A stretch of DNA of 64,000 nucleotides from JABMPR01 sp964508765 (GCA_964508765.1 CAZDVD010000004.1:70707-134706); one strand, 5' to 3'. Positions 1 through 9,449 are shown, counted from the first letter of the stretch. The notes: generated by a model from the letters alone, not told the origin. Numbers and translations: made by a program.

Positions 1-341
1 GCAGCCTGAGCAACCGATAGAGCGGCCTGATTTGCTCCGGCTAGAATCTGGAGTCCCATGGGGAGTTCACTAACGGCACGCACCTCTGAGCATATCCGGG
101 TCAGGGTGGAGGTGATTTCTGGACCTACCTCTCGATTCAAATAGGGTACGTCATGCATATTTTCCAGCATGATGGCTTGCATTCCACTGGTAGCCAGAAC
201 TTTTGCTTCTTTCACTGCCTGGGCAGCAATTTCAGAAACAGACAAATGGTTTTGAGGGGTTCCTGGTAGAGCCTGCACATGGATCATACCAATGAGACTC
301 TTCTTCTCTGGAAATAAATTAGAAAACTTGGGTGTATTCAT
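1..341 (-). CDS. BtpA/SgcQ-family TIM-barrel protein (3' end outside window)
   Basis: The reading frame opens at an ATG at 341 and runs off the window start, giving about 113 N-terminal residues. It reads MNTPKFSNLFPEKKSLIGMI, then HVQALPGTPQ, and later IMLENMHDVPYL, the start of the BtpA/SgcQ family: beta-strand 1 with I-G-M-I-H-x-x-A-L-P-G and the L-E-N-M-x-D-V-P-Y loop. BtpA is known from cyanobacteria as a photosystem I stability factor, but most family members are non-photosynthetic, of TIM-barrel fold and unknown reaction. AGGA lies 7 bases before the ATG. Function beyond family is not inferable. Confidence 0.8.
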   Translation of the reverse strand, partial: MNTPKFSNLFPEKKSLIGMIHVQALPGTPQNHLSVSEIAAQAVKEAKVLATSGMQAIMLENMHDVPYLNREVGPEITSTLTRICSEVRAVSELPMGLQILAGANQAALSVAQA

Positions 342-442
342 ATGTAAAGTCCTGTCGTTATTTTGGGCTTACAATATAGTGTGATATTGGGAGGAGTGAA
401 TTGATGTGACGATTTAAGTTATCTAAATATTTTGTCATTCAC

Positions 443-1165
443 TCACAAGGAGGTTTCGAGAAAGAGTTGTCGGGGTCTTTTAATGCCGAACTGTCTTAAG
501 TTCTCTTTGATACTCTCCGCTTTAATTGACAGCGCATTAAATTCTTGTCTTTTTATCTCTCCTTGAAGGATTTCATTTATAATAGTTTCTATATTACTGA
601 TTTCCTCGTCATTCAGGACAACCTGCTTATCGTTGAGTAAAATTTCTTTTTTTAATATGTATAGTCCTGCCCCAACAACGAGATTTTCAATCTCATCAGA
701 GCTATAAGTGCTATCGTGAAATATTCCATTTAATCGATCTATTTCGGCGCGCAGGCCGTGAAAGTGACAGTAAGTATGTTCTGCTTCAGTAAGATCATTA
801 CTTATCAGCTCGGTAATGACAATCTGACCCTGTGGCTTGATCAGTCGCATAAGCTCTGCAAGCACAGCGGGTTTATCCTGGAGATGATGCAAGGTATTCG
901 ATAGGGTTATGGTGGAGAAATGATCTGCTTCAATATCAAGGGGGAGCTTTTCTTGGACAATAAAACGGATGTCCACATCAGCTAACGTTGCCCGCGCCTT
1001 CTCTACAGATTTTGGATTGATATCAACAGCGGTAACCGTATTGAAGGAAGTGTTGCGGTCCAGGACATATCTGAGGAATCCTCCACCACCACAACCAAAC
1101 TCCAGATAATCACCAAGATTCAGATTCTTAACCAATCTGGTAAGTGAATCATATTCATTGTACAT
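443..1165 (-). CDS. class I SAM-dependent methyltransferase
   Basis: 240 residues. Motif I is LEFGCGGGGF at residues 21-30, followed by the acidic ribose-binding TAVDIN (D48) and the methyltransferase_11-type motif with paired His around residues 93-94 and a proline post-motif (IKPQGQIVITEL, about 109-120). The C-terminal part, with EAEHTYCHFH, is not a substrate domain I recognise. It is probably a small-molecule methyltransferase. The ATG at 1165 follows TAGGAA. The gene lies 26 bases downstream of the epimerase gene on the same strand and may be co-transcribed with it. Substrate unknown. Confidence 0.8.
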   Translation of the reverse strand: MYNEYDSLTRLVKNLNLGDYLEFGCGGGGFLRYVLDRNTSFNTVTAVDINPKSVEKARATLADVDIRFIVQEKLPLDIEADHFSTITLSNTLHHLQDKPAVLAELMRLIKPQGQIVITELISNDLTEAEHTYCHFHGLRAEIDRLNGIFHDSTYSSDEIENLVVGAGLYILKKEILLNDKQVVLNDEEISNIETIINEILQGEIKRQEFNALSIKAESIKENLRQFGIKRPRQLFLETSL

Positions 1166-1191
1166 ATATGATTCCTAGCACCCCTAAGTAG

Positions 1192-2181
1192 TTAGTTTCC
1201 ATATATTGAGAAATCCTCAATCATTTTATCAAAGAGGGTGTTGAGGTGAGTATCAATCTTCTGACGTTGTGGGGCTGCTTCATACCAGGCAACAATTTCC
1301 CTGGCGCCTTCTTCAAACGGAATCTCAGCCGAAAAATCTGGAACCAGCGTCTTAATTTTTGAATTGTCAAATATCATGCTGTGGGCTTTGTCTCCCAATA
1401 ACCCCTCGCCAAAAACAGGATCATAGCGGGCAATGATCTCAGAAGGAATATGAACGAGTTTTGGCTCAATGCCCAAGGCAGATCCCAGGTGATGAAAGAT
1501 ATTGTCCCAGGATAACCATTCATCTGAAGTGATATGATAGGCCTCATTGATGGCTTCCTGCTTGCCCAACAATCCAACCAAACCTTTGGCAAAATCCTTG
1601 TGGTGGGTGAGGGTCCAAATGGAAGCACCATCGCCATGGGAAACCACAGGGAGGCCCTGTTTTAGGCGCATGAGTGTGGTGATCCCGCCTTGCAGGGGAA
1701 TAAGCGTTTTGTCGTAGGTATGAGAGGGACGCACAATGGTGTAAGGAAAACCTTGCTCCTGATACGTTTTCCTCAAGAGGTCTTCGCAGGCAATTTTCTT
1801 GCGGGCATATTCCCAAAATGGATTGCTTAAAATTGTATCTTCGGTTATGGGCAACCTGCTGGGAGGTGTTTCATAGAGCGCAGCCGTGCTAATGTAAACA
1901 TACTGCTCGGTTCGATCAGTAAACATATCAATATCACTCTGAATATGCTCTGTCGTGAAAGCTATCCAATTGACCACGACATCAAAATGATGATCCCCTA
2001 AGGCAGCCTGTGTCTCAGCAAAATTTCGGATGTCTGCCTGGATGGTTTTCACCCCTGAGATGGGTCTCAAGCTCGAGCTTTTACCTCTATTCAGATGGTA
2101 GAGATCAATACCTCTCGAAACAGATAACTCTGAACAAGCTGAGCTGATGATACCGGTTCCACCAATAAATAATACTTTCAT
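1192..2181 (-). CDS. NAD-dependent epimerase/dehydratase family protein
   Basis: 329 residues with a Rossmann nucleotide-binding motif GGTGIIS at residues 7-13, as in atypical extended SDRs (CSP41/isoflavone-reductase-like). A strand ending VVNWIAF near residue 73 and a YVYIST segment near 95-100 fit the family, and an active-site-like Tyr lies downstream. The start ATG overlaps the stop of the beta-glucosidase gene by four bases (ATGA), so translation is probably coupled and the two act together, perhaps on a nucleotide sugar or glycoside product. Substrate not assignable. Confidence 0.78.
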   Translation of the reverse strand: MKVLFIGGTGIISSACSELSVSRGIDLYHLNRGKSSSLRPISGVKTIQADIRNFAETQAALGDHHFDVVVNWIAFTTEHIQSDIDMFTDRTEQYVYISTAALYETPPSRLPITEDTILSNPFWEYARKKIACEDLLRKTYQEQGFPYTIVRPSHTYDKTLIPLQGGITTLMRLKQGLPVVSHGDGASIWTLTHHKDFAKGLVGLLGKQEAINEAYHITSDEWLSWDNIFHHLGSALGIEPKLVHIPSEIIARYDPVFGEGLLGDKAHSMIFDNSKIKTLVPDFSAEIPFEEGAREIVAWYEAAPQRQKIDTHLNTLFDKMIEDFSIYGN

Positions 2182-4427
2182 TCTTTCTCTTCCTTTATCA
2201 ACTTATTTCTATTCAACCAGAACCGCTGCTCCTGGTTACCAACCTGCAATAGAAATGACCCATCCTCCAACACAGTCTGTCCCAACTTATCGGGAAAACT
2301 TAAGTCCCTCTCAGGATGTAACTCAAATTGATACGTGACGGTTTCATTGGGTTGGATATTCTTTTTCTCAAAGTAAACCAGCTCTTTTATTGGTCTGGTA
2401 ATTGATCCTACCTCATCAGCCACAAACCACAATACAGCCTCTTTCCCCGCACGATCTGAAGTGTTGGTAACGTCCACTGATATCTTGATTGGAGCAGATC
2501 CCGAAGTTAGTGAAGTGTCCATTTTGAGATTTGTATAACTAAACTCAGAATAACTCAGACCCTCACCAAAACTTGCTATGCTATAGCGTTTTAACTCATC
2601 TGAAACCTGTCTAATCGTAGAATATTCTGATCGTTTATGATTGTACGAGATTATATGGCCAGATTTTTTGGGGTAGGTAAATGCCATTTTTCCCGAAGGA
2701 TTTACTTCTCCTGAGATTATTTCTGCGATGGCTTGCGCACCATAAATACCAGGTAGCCCGGCAAAGAGAACAGCTTCAATCTCATCATATACATCTGGAA
2801 TCAAGCGGGGGCGTCCCTCCGTTAGTATGAGTACAACAGGCTTATTGGTTGCTATTGCTTCTTTTATTAGCGTGAGCTGAATTACATCGAGAGTGAGGTC
2901 ATCGATACTCCCGCCCGTTTCTGCATAAGCATGATCTTCTCCAGTAGCGATGACAATAATATCTGCTTTTCGCGCAGCCTTCTTGATTGATCGCTTGCCC
3001 TGGTAGAGGAGTTTCTCTGAGCCAAACTCCTTTTCAAGGGCGTCTTTTATTGTCAACATATCTTCAGGAAACCAGCGATCGCTATCCGCGGCAAAGCGGT
3101 AAGTCCATCCACCACATAGTGAAACCTTTTTATCATGAGTAAACCCCGTCAGTAGGATTTTCTTATCCTTCAGGGGCAGTGTTGCCTTTTCATTCTTCAT
3201 TAATACCATCGACTCACGAGCGGTCTGTAGAGCCAGCTCAATATTCTGAGGGGAATTGATTTTATCGATATATTCAGTGGTGGGCATATAGAATTCAAAT
3301 AATCCCAGATCCTGTTTCACCTTCAATATGCGCCGCACTGATTCATCAATACGTGACATAGGAATCCGGCCTTCTTCCACCAATTCCTTGAGGTATACAC
3401 AGTAACTGGTATCAAGAGGCACCATTGACATGTCAACACCAGCCATGATAGCCTGAAAAGTTGCCTCTTTCTCATCTTCAGCTATAAAATGCATGGTTTC
3501 CAATGCTTTGATATCCAACCAGTCTGTCACGGCGATACCCTCAAAACCAAGTTCATCCCTGAGTATTTTTGTTAAGATTTCATATGAGGCGTGTACAGGA
3601 ATGCCGTTAATCTCACCACTGTTTATCATAATGGTAGCAGCTCCTGCATCGATGGCCGCCTTAAAAGGGGGGAGGAAAAATTCGCGAAGAATCTGATCTG
3701 GGATTTCTGCAGGGGATCGATCCCACCCCGATTTTGGATCGGAGTATCCCAGATAATGTTTTGCACAAGCCGCTACTTTATACGGTTTGGAGGCTGATTC
3801 ATTTTGAAGTCCATTGACAACAGCCACACCCATTTGACTGGTTAAATATGGATCCTCACTAAAGGTCTCATAGAACCGACCCCAACTTTTGGCTTTGCCA
3901 ATTCCAAGCACAGGTCCAAACACCCAATTGTGACCGAGGTGAGCCGTTTCGGAAACGGTTGTGATGGCAGCGTTATAGGCATGGGTCGTATCAAAACTAC
4001 AACCCACATTCATATTGTGAGGGAAAATAGTACCGTTTTTTAGATAGCTCGCACCATGGACATGGTCAATCCCGTATAAAATTGGAATCTCTGAGTATTC
4101 TGCATTGATGCTTTGAATGGTACTGGTTACGTACACCCAGTTTTCAGGAGTAACTGCACGTCCATTTAGAAAGGATCCGATATGCCAATTTTTGACATAG
4201 TCGATGACTTTAGCTGTATCCAATTCATAATCTGTCACCTCGCCATAATTTCGGGCAATACGATCCTTGACCAGGGTGGTGATATTAAGTTGGGTCATTT
4301 GGCCAATTTTCTGTTCCAGGGTCATTTCAGTTAGAAATTTATCGATCTTTGATTCTGTATTTTCTGCTGAGAGCAGCTGAAATGAGGTAAGTAGTAAAAG
4401 TAATATAATGCGGAAATATTTAGACAT
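2178..4427 (-). CDS. periplasmic GH3 beta-glucosidase (BglX-like)
   Basis: 749 residues, close to E. coli BglX (765). A signal peptide (MSKYFRIILLLLLTSFQLLS) ends near residue 21. The GH3 N-terminal barrel carries CAKHYLGY (K223-H224) and the VTDW nucleophile loop with D302; the GH3 C-terminal domain spans roughly residues 400-620 with the ETGGSIDDL loop, and a fibronectin-III-like domain fills the last 100 residues (EAVLWFVADEVGSITRPIKEL). It should release terminal glucose from beta-glucosides in the periplasm. The downstream epimerase overlaps its stop codon. No SusC/SusD pair or sugar carrier sits beside it, so its natural glycan is unknown. Confidence 0.92.
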   Translation of the reverse strand: MSKYFRIILLLLLTSFQLLSAENTESKIDKFLTEMTLEQKIGQMTQLNITTLVKDRIARNYGEVTDYELDTAKVIDYVKNWHIGSFLNGRAVTPENWVYVTSTIQSINAEYSEIPILYGIDHVHGASYLKNGTIFPHNMNVGCSFDTTHAYNAAITTVSETAHLGHNWVFGPVLGIGKAKSWGRFYETFSEDPYLTSQMGVAVVNGLQNESASKPYKVAACAKHYLGYSDPKSGWDRSPAEIPDQILREFFLPPFKAAIDAGAATIMINSGEINGIPVHASYEILTKILRDELGFEGIAVTDWLDIKALETMHFIAEDEKEATFQAIMAGVDMSMVPLDTSYCVYLKELVEEGRIPMSRIDESVRRILKVKQDLGLFEFYMPTTEYIDKINSPQNIELALQTARESMVLMKNEKATLPLKDKKILLTGFTHDKKVSLCGGWTYRFAADSDRWFPEDMLTIKDALEKEFGSEKLLYQGKRSIKKAARKADIIVIATGEDHAYAETGGSIDDLTLDVIQLTLIKEAIATNKPVVLILTEGRPRLIPDVYDEIEAVLFAGLPGIYGAQAIAEIISGEVNPSGKMAFTYPKKSGHIISYNHKRSEYSTIRQVSDELKRYSIASFGEGLSYSEFSYTNLKMDTSLTSGSAPIKISVDVTNTSDRAGKEAVLWFVADEVGSITRPIKELVYFEKKNIQPNETVTYQFELHPERDLSFPDKLGQTVLEDGSFLLQVGNQEQRFWLNRNKLIKEEKE

Positions 4428-4510
4428 AAATGTCTTCCTTTAATTGATTGGATCGATCTTCTTTTTGCATCAACACCCCCAATAACGCAAAATCTATTTA
4501 ACAGTTATCT

Positions 4511-4970
4511 CTAGGCGTGGGTTTTGGGCAATTTACCCAGAAGACCCCATAGCCAATGGTGAAACTTGTGCAAACCACGGGGCTGGGAAAACATCAGTAT
4601 ACATTCTCCATGAATAACATCCAACCCATGCTCCTTGCAATACTCGATAGCCTGAGCTGAAGTCCGAGCCCTGCTGCATCCAAACTTTCTTGATACCTAC
4701 CTTATGAGCCTCTTGAACCAGTTTCTCAGTCTGTGCCGGAGGGACCACATTAACAAGACCGCCCACATCATCTGGCAATTCAAATAGAGATCCATAGCAA
4801 GTGACCCCATTTATTTCCTTTGCTGAGCGATGAACCAAAAACAATTTATAGTCTTTGCTACTCAACTCCTTATAAACTGCATTACCAAATTTATTAGCTG
4901 TGCTGGATGCTCCTGCCAGTGCCAGTCTTCTCTCCGCGAGAAACGACTCAATAATACTTTGATCTACCAT
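4511..4970 (-). pseudogene. CoA-binding (YccU-like) protein, frameshifted
   Basis: From the ATG at 4970 the frame reads a normal CoA_binding_2 Rossmann protein (LALAGASSTANKFGNAVYKE; VNVVPPAQTEKLV; KKVWMQQGSD), then turns into an unrelated tail ending at 4533. In the adjacent frame the true C-terminus continues: AQAIEYCKEHGLDVIHGEC, then ILMFSQPRGLHKFHHWLWGL and GKLPKTHA, stopping at 4511. Removing one base near 4660-4661 (a double A on the plus strand) joins the two frames into about 152 residues with the family's usual W-M-Q-x-G-x-x-S-x-x-A-I spacing. Either a recent mutation or a one-base assembly error. It lies 18 bases after yaiI on the same strand. Confidence 0.85.
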
Positions 4971-4988
4971 AGCCCTCTCCCCTAATTT

Positions 4989-5438
4989 TTATCTCCGTCT
5001 AATGGACTGAATGACCACATCTAATTTCTGGAGAAATTCTGAACGATCTCGTTGTGTGAGAGGCGCTGGCCCCCCGGTGATTTCTCCAGCTCCCCTTAGC
5101 TCCGTCAGGAGATCTCGGGTAGCCAGGGTCTGACCAATATTATCATCGGTAAAGCGTTTTCCGGAAGGTCCCAGAACTTCTGCCCCACCGGATATACAGC
5201 GACCAGCCAGTGGTATATCTGCGGTGATGACCACATCACCTTCCTGGACATGATCCACAATCCAATCGTCAGCTTCATCAAAACCATCGCCAACAACTTC
5301 CAATTTGATCCGTGAACTTTGCGGTACTCGCATCCTGGAATTGGCCACAAGGGTGACCTTAAGCTCATATCTGTCTGCTACCCTGTAAATTTCGTTTTTA
5401 ACAGGACAGGCATCAGCATCTATATAGATGTGCAACAA
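4989..5438 (-). CDS. YaiI/YqxD family protein (UPF0178, DUF188)
   Basis: 149 residues beginning MLHIYIDADACPVKNEIYRV, the hallmark of the YaiI/YqxD family: D-A-D-A-C-P plus later ADIPLA, GPSGKRFTDDNI and LTQRDRSEF. The fold resembles PIN nucleases; the biological role is not established. The start appears to be a TTG at 5438 (a second TTG follows); an AAGGGG stretch upstream is the only ribosome-binding candidate. It precedes the broken CoA-binding gene by 18 bases. Confidence 0.85.
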   Translation of the reverse strand: MLHIYIDADACPVKNEIYRVADRYELKVTLVANSRMRVPQSSRIKLEVVGDGFDEADDWIVDHVQEGDVVITADIPLAGRCISGGAEVLGPSGKRFTDDNIGQTLATRDLLTELRGAGEITGGPAPLTQRDRSEFLQKLDVVIQSIRRR

Positions 5439-5491
5439 TTTATTACGTTCCCCTTGGGTTGGTCAGGTTCAAATAAAACGCGACGTCTCAA

Positions 5492-6331
5492 TCAGGGCTT
5501 TTTGTAACCATCAATCTTCTTATGTGTTTTCAACCATTCCTGTCCCGCTGTGGTCAGAAAAAAGTCCATCCATTGATAATACATACGCTTATTTTTTTCA
5601 ACCGTAACCCAGTGGCTGGACCCGATGGGAATATGTAATATCTCCCACTCATGAAATCGGATTGAATCTGAATCCGCATAAACCATAGCATCATTACCAG
5701 ACAATCCCAGGAACAGCTGATCCAACATGGGATGCTCATGAGCACCTACTGCATCGGGACCCTTGGTGTCTACGGTTCCCATGGCAACCCTGGGCGCATG
5801 GTTTTTTGGTAGAACTGTGCGACTTATTGTGTTGGGACTCTTAATTTTCTCTGTATATGCTTCACATTCACTAAAATTCCTGAAATAGATACCACTTCTA
5901 TTCTCTGGGGGAAATGTTTTAATCTCTTTCATATCCAGCTTAGACAACTGCTTCTGTATGTGGACATAGTGAAGGGTGTCACCAGCAGCAACTACAAGTT
6001 CAACCTTCTTTTGGTTGTTGGTTAGTGCAATGGCTTCTGGTTCAATCTTGTAGGTGTCTGATCCCGATATTAAGGTGCCATTTCCCATAATAAAAATAAG
6101 GATGTGATCCTTTTTTCGGCCAAGTTTTTCACGATGTGACTGCGGACCAACAAGAATCTTGTGCTCAACTCTTGTTTCTGCAATTTCACCTATCATCAGC
6201 TTTTCTGTAAAATACTGATCACCAACAGGCATCTCCATGGTCAACGTCTGCAAGTGAATTTCGGAATTATCTCCATTGACAAGCGGTACTAGAGCAAATA
6301 CGCTCAATATTATCATCAGGCTTCTTTTCAT
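5492..6331 (-). CDS. secreted cupin-like protein of unknown function
   Basis: 279 residues with a clear signal peptide (MKRSLMIILSVFALVPLVNG, cleavage near 20). Two beta-rich halves are visible; the second holds HEHPMLDQLFLGLSGND followed by ILHIPIGSSHWVTV, a cupin-like arrangement of His-x-His and a later His in a G-S-S-H strand, consistent with a metal-binding double-stranded beta-helix. The first half has HILIFIMGNGTLISGSDTYKI, a second cupin-like strand pair, so this may be a bicupin. The start follows GGAGGGAAGAC. No catalytic assignment is possible; export suggests a periplasmic role. Confidence 0.6.
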   Translation of the reverse strand: MKRSLMIILSVFALVPLVNGDNSEIHLQTLTMEMPVGDQYFTEKLMIGEIAETRVEHKILVGPQSHREKLGRKKDHILIFIMGNGTLISGSDTYKIEPEAIALTNNQKKVELVVAAGDTLHYVHIQKQLSKLDMKEIKTFPPENRSGIYFRNFSECEAYTEKIKSPNTISRTVLPKNHAPRVAMGTVDTKGPDAVGAHEHPMLDQLFLGLSGNDAMVYADSDSIRFHEWEILHIPIGSSHWVTVEKNKRMYYQWMDFFLTTAGQEWLKTHKKIDGYKKP

Positions 6332-6364
6332 GTCTTCCCTCCAAGTGGTAAGATAATGGATATT

Positions 6365-7288
6365 TTAGAACTGTTTATTTTTCTCATTTTCCTTCAAATG
6401 TTTGTCCAGTAATGCGATCAATTCATCGCGGGAATAATTGTGTCGGGGATTTGCATTGGCCTGTAACAACTTTTCAAACAAAGCATTTATAACCCTGTCC
6501 CCCTCCCATTTGGTACCTACCAAATAGCTATCTTGAGGATAGTCAGAAAAAAGGGCATGAAATACGGCGTCAGAGACAATTGAAGGGTCAGAGGGTTTCC
6601 GATTGGTAGCTGATTCTAGTGCATCCGCTGCTTCAGGCGGTGGGGGGTTCTCAAAAGAAGCTAAAATTTCATCTGCTTCTGCTTTAAAGGGTGGTCTGGC
6701 TCGCTTTAACCGCTCCACAATCCCCGGCATACTATTGGGTCCAATATTGGAGACGACACCTCCCGGCTGAACAATACTGACATGGATACCATAGGGCTCC
6801 AGCTCTTCTCGCATGGCTACCGTGTAGGCCTCCAGGGCATGTTTGGTCATCGTATAGGGTCCAAAGTACTTCTGGGTGATCTGGCCCCCTTGTGAGCCAA
6901 TATTCACAATGCGCCCTCTGGACTCAATCAGTAATTCTAAAAAGGCATTACTCATTCGCCAGGGACCATAAACATTCACATCAAACAACTCTTGAAGCTC
7001 TGCTTCACTCCAAGTGTAGAAAGCACCCAGTCCGCCTAAACCAGCGTTATTTACCAGCCCATACAGACTGGTACCTCTCGATTTTATATGCGATAATGCA
7101 GCATCAATTTCTTCTTTCCCGGTGACATCAAGATTGAGGGGTTCAGCGTTTTCGATTTTTGCCACTTTTTTCATGTCATCTGGTGTTCTTACAGTGGCAT
7201 AAACGCGATGTCCACGACTGGCTAGACTCCTCACGATATCGAGACCGATTCCTGTGCTGGCTCCTGTGACTAAGATGGCTTTTCTCAT
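6365..7288 (-). CDS. short-chain dehydrogenase/reductase
   Basis: 307 residues, classical SDR. Visible motifs are TGASTGIG at 8-15 (NAD(P) binding), NNAG at 80-83, a serine at about 132 (NIGSQGG) and the catalytic pair Y145/K149 in YTMTKH. An arginine in the second strand (ATVRTPDD) suggests NADPH preference. The C-terminus extends about 50 residues past the core, as in retinol-dehydrogenase-like SDRs. It lies 33 bases upstream of the secreted cupin gene on the same strand. Substrate unknown. Confidence 0.85.
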   Translation of the reverse strand: MRKAILVTGASTGIGLDIVRSLASRGHRVYATVRTPDDMKKVAKIENAEPLNLDVTGKEEIDAALSHIKSRGTSLYGLVNNAGLGGLGAFYTWSEAELQELFDVNVYGPWRMSNAFLELLIESRGRIVNIGSQGGQITQKYFGPYTMTKHALEAYTVAMREELEPYGIHVSIVQPGGVVSNIGPNSMPGIVERLKRARPPFKAEADEILASFENPPPPEAADALESATNRKPSDPSIVSDAVFHALFSDYPQDSYLVGTKWEGDRVINALFEKLLQANANPRHNYSRDELIALLDKHLKENEKNKQF

Positions 7289-7322
7289 ATCTATTCAACT
7301 TTCGCGTGAAGAAAGGGGGTAA

Positions 7323-8123
7323 TTATCCTTTGGTGGGTATTACACCGATCAATTTCAATGCTTGTCGGGTGATTTCCTTATGATATTTAGCCTGCTCATT
7401 TGAAGTAATCTCAATATTTGTGGCAAAAAACCAGACTTGTTCTTGCTTTTCCACATAGCCTACCCACCAGGTGTGTTGGCCATCGCCCCGAACCGCCCAT
7501 CCCGTTTTGGCACGCAAGGTATACTCATCTGATTGCTCTACTATCATGATATCTTTCACCAATCGGAGGTGATCCTGATGGAAGGGTAAGTCATTGTTGT
7601 ATAAGTTTTCAAGAAATGAAATTTGATCTTCAGCTGTGATTCGTAATTCACCATTTAACCAGAATCTGGTGACATCTGGACCTGTCTGCATATTGCCATA
7701 GTTTAGCTGTTTCAAATGATTTTGATATTTCTCATCTCCCACCCGTCTGGCCAATTCCTGGTAAAACCAGACACAAGAAACGGGAAAAGCTGTTCTCAGT
7801 GAATGATCCTGGTTCCAGGCATCAACAAATCGCACTTCACCATCCCATTTGAACACTTCATCGGGACTGGAAATGACTGCCTCCTCCATGGCAATGAGGG
7901 TGTTGGGGATTTTAAAAGTTGATGCCGGAAGAAAGGGGGTTTTTGCCCTTTCCGGATAGGCTACATATTTCTGTCCGGTGGCAGCGTTGATTATGAATAT
8001 CGTTCCCTCAACTCCTCGCTTTGTAAAAATGGCTTCTAATTCTTCCTGAATTGTTGCCTTCGTACAGGTACCAAGAGTTAGAACTGCAAGCATCAGGATT
8101 AAGTTTTTATTGATGATTTGCAT
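7323..8123 (-). CDS. class D (OXA-type) beta-lactamase
   Basis: 266 residues, the length of OXA-10, with every class D motif at nearly the expected place: S68-T-F-K71 (acyl-serine and carbamylated-lysine site), S116-C-V (S-x-V), Y142-G-N, W155 in FWLNGELRI and K206-T-G in AKTGWAVRGDG. A hydrophobic N-terminal signal (MQIINKNLILMLAVLTLGTC) targets it to the periplasm; the Cys at 20 is a poor lipobox. It should hydrolyse beta-lactams by acylation and deacylation on Ser68. No transposase, integron or regulator adjoins it, so it looks like a resident chromosomal gene. Spectrum cannot be read from sequence. Confidence 0.92.
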   Translation of the reverse strand: MQIINKNLILMLAVLTLGTCTKATIQEELEAIFTKRGVEGTIFIINAATGQKYVAYPERAKTPFLPASTFKIPNTLIAMEEAVISSPDEVFKWDGEVRFVDAWNQDHSLRTAFPVSCVWFYQELARRVGDEKYQNHLKQLNYGNMQTGPDVTRFWLNGELRITAEDQISFLENLYNNDLPFHQDHLRLVKDIMIVEQSDEYTLRAKTGWAVRGDGQHTWWVGYVEKQEQVWFFATNIEITSNEQAKYHKEITRQALKLIGVIPTKG

Positions 8124-8173
8124 ATATCGTCCTGTTTTATTGATGTTACCTATACAGTCAAATAATGGAGTGG

Positions 8174-8839
8174 CTAACCCGGACTATTGAATTTTTCCCC
8201 GGCTTGAACAACTGCCTCTACCATTTTTTTATCATCCACTAACTTATCACCTTCTTCAAGGAATAGATCATAGACTTTGAGAGCCATAATGGCTAATTGA
8301 GTAGCATTACCAGGTAATTCACCGGGAGGAAACAGCTTCGATTTGTTTTTTAAAAATGAGGCTGATTTTTTAGCAGCCTTCTGAAGCTCAACATCTTCAG
8401 GTTTTGTCAGACTAAATTTCCAGCGTTCAACTTGCCGGTTAATGAGGATTTTGTCTTTTCCACTTATCTGAATGCCCGTCGCCGGGAATATTCTGCAATC
8501 ATAGCTACGGCAGGTTAAAGGACGGTGCTCATAGATGGAACAGGCCCCGTTTTTGAGCATGGGGCAGTGACCCTTCTCGTCATAGCCCATGAGCACGTTT
8601 CCCTCTGGTAAACCTGGGGCAGGAAATAAGAGTTCTCCAGGGATATGAGACAGGGTATCTGTTTCGTCGGGTTTGATATGGATAAAGTAGGATGATCTAC
8701 AGCAGGAATTACATTTCCCACAAGGGACATCCATCTCAGTATCATTTTTTAGTGCTGTGAGAGTATCTCTAAGCCAGCTCGAAAATTCTCCTGCTTCAAT
8801 TTCCTGCAGTTTTAACATAGCCTTTAGAATGCGCCCCAT
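8174..8839 (-). CDS. YkgJ-family cysteine-cluster protein
   Basis: About 221 residues from the ATG at 8839 (MGRILKAMLKLQ). The core is CGKCNSCCRSSYFIHI, then CPMLKNGACSIYEHRPLTCRSYDCRIFP, the Cys-rich YkgJ/UPF0153 pattern thought to bind zinc or an iron-sulfur cluster. The open frame extends to a TTG at 8872, and an ATG at 8818 is also possible; 8839 overlaps the upstream zinc-ribbon gene by 16 bases, 8818 does not overlap. Function unknown; the family is often linked with other metal-binding or methyltransferase proteins. Confidence 0.75.
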   Translation of the reverse strand: MGRILKAMLKLQEIEAGEFSSWLRDTLTALKNDTEMDVPCGKCNSCCRSSYFIHIKPDETDTLSHIPGELLFPAPGLPEGNVLMGYDEKGHCPMLKNGACSIYEHRPLTCRSYDCRIFPATGIQISGKDKILINRQVERWKFSLTKPEDVELQKAAKKSASFLKNKSKLFPPGELPGNATQLAIMALKVYDLFLEEGDKLVDDKKMVEAVVQAGEKFNSPG

Positions 8840-9351
8840 TTTTGTTTCCCAGGGATATAATAGGAGGGGCAAAGGAAGCGGAACATTTTAGCAATGCTAT
8901 GGGCTCGATCAGCTTTTTCCTGACTTTCTTCCAGCATTTTCTGAAGCTCTTCACCGAAGGTTTCTGCAAAGTAAGTGTCTGCAGCTTTTTCCCGATCTGA
9001 TTCGGTGGTGAATTGATCACGGATTTGACCCAGTTCCCCAGCATCCAGCCAAAAACCACCACAATTGGCGCATTCATCAACTTCCACATCACGTTTGACA
9101 CTCATGAAATGTTTCATCATAATCACACCCTCACACTTGGGGCAGGCTCGTTTTTGACTGTAGTCTACAGTAACACTTGGATTCTTTTTTGTATTGAGAA
9201 GGGCTTCTCCAGCGGCTTCGTGTTTTTCATCGACATGCTTCAGCTCATAATTATCAAACCAGAGACCTCCACAACCATTTTTACAGACATCAACTGTGAT
9301 CTCACCAACCTTTGTTGCAACAAGTGTATTGGCACATGCCGGACATTTCAT
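8824..9351 (-). CDS. zf-TFIIB domain protein with two zinc ribbons
   Basis: 175 residues. Two TFIIB-type zinc ribbons are visible: MKCPACANTL with CKNGCGGLWFDNYEL (residues 1-38) and CPKCEGVIMM with CANCGGFWLDAGELGQI (about 69-110). The GGLWFD/GGFWLDAGEL signatures are typical of the bacterial zf-TFIIB family of unknown role. The tail (about 115-175) is helical and charged, ending in a short Tyr/Pro-rich stretch that overlaps the start of the next gene. Probably a small cytosolic zinc protein. Confidence 0.8.
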   Translation of the reverse strand: MKCPACANTLVATKVGEITVDVCKNGCGGLWFDNYELKHVDEKHEAAGEALLNTKKNPSVTVDYSQKRACPKCEGVIMMKHFMSVKRDVEVDECANCGGFWLDAGELGQIRDQFTTESDREKAADTYFAETFGEELQKMLEESQEKADRAHSIAKMFRFLCPSYYIPGKQKWGAF

Positions 9352-9449
9352 TTCAAACCCCTATTCTATGCATTGATTTAACTATAATCGTTCGATGGAT
9401 AATTTCCAGTTTAAAGCGGAGTATCAAAGCTAAAATTTTCTAGGGCGAG

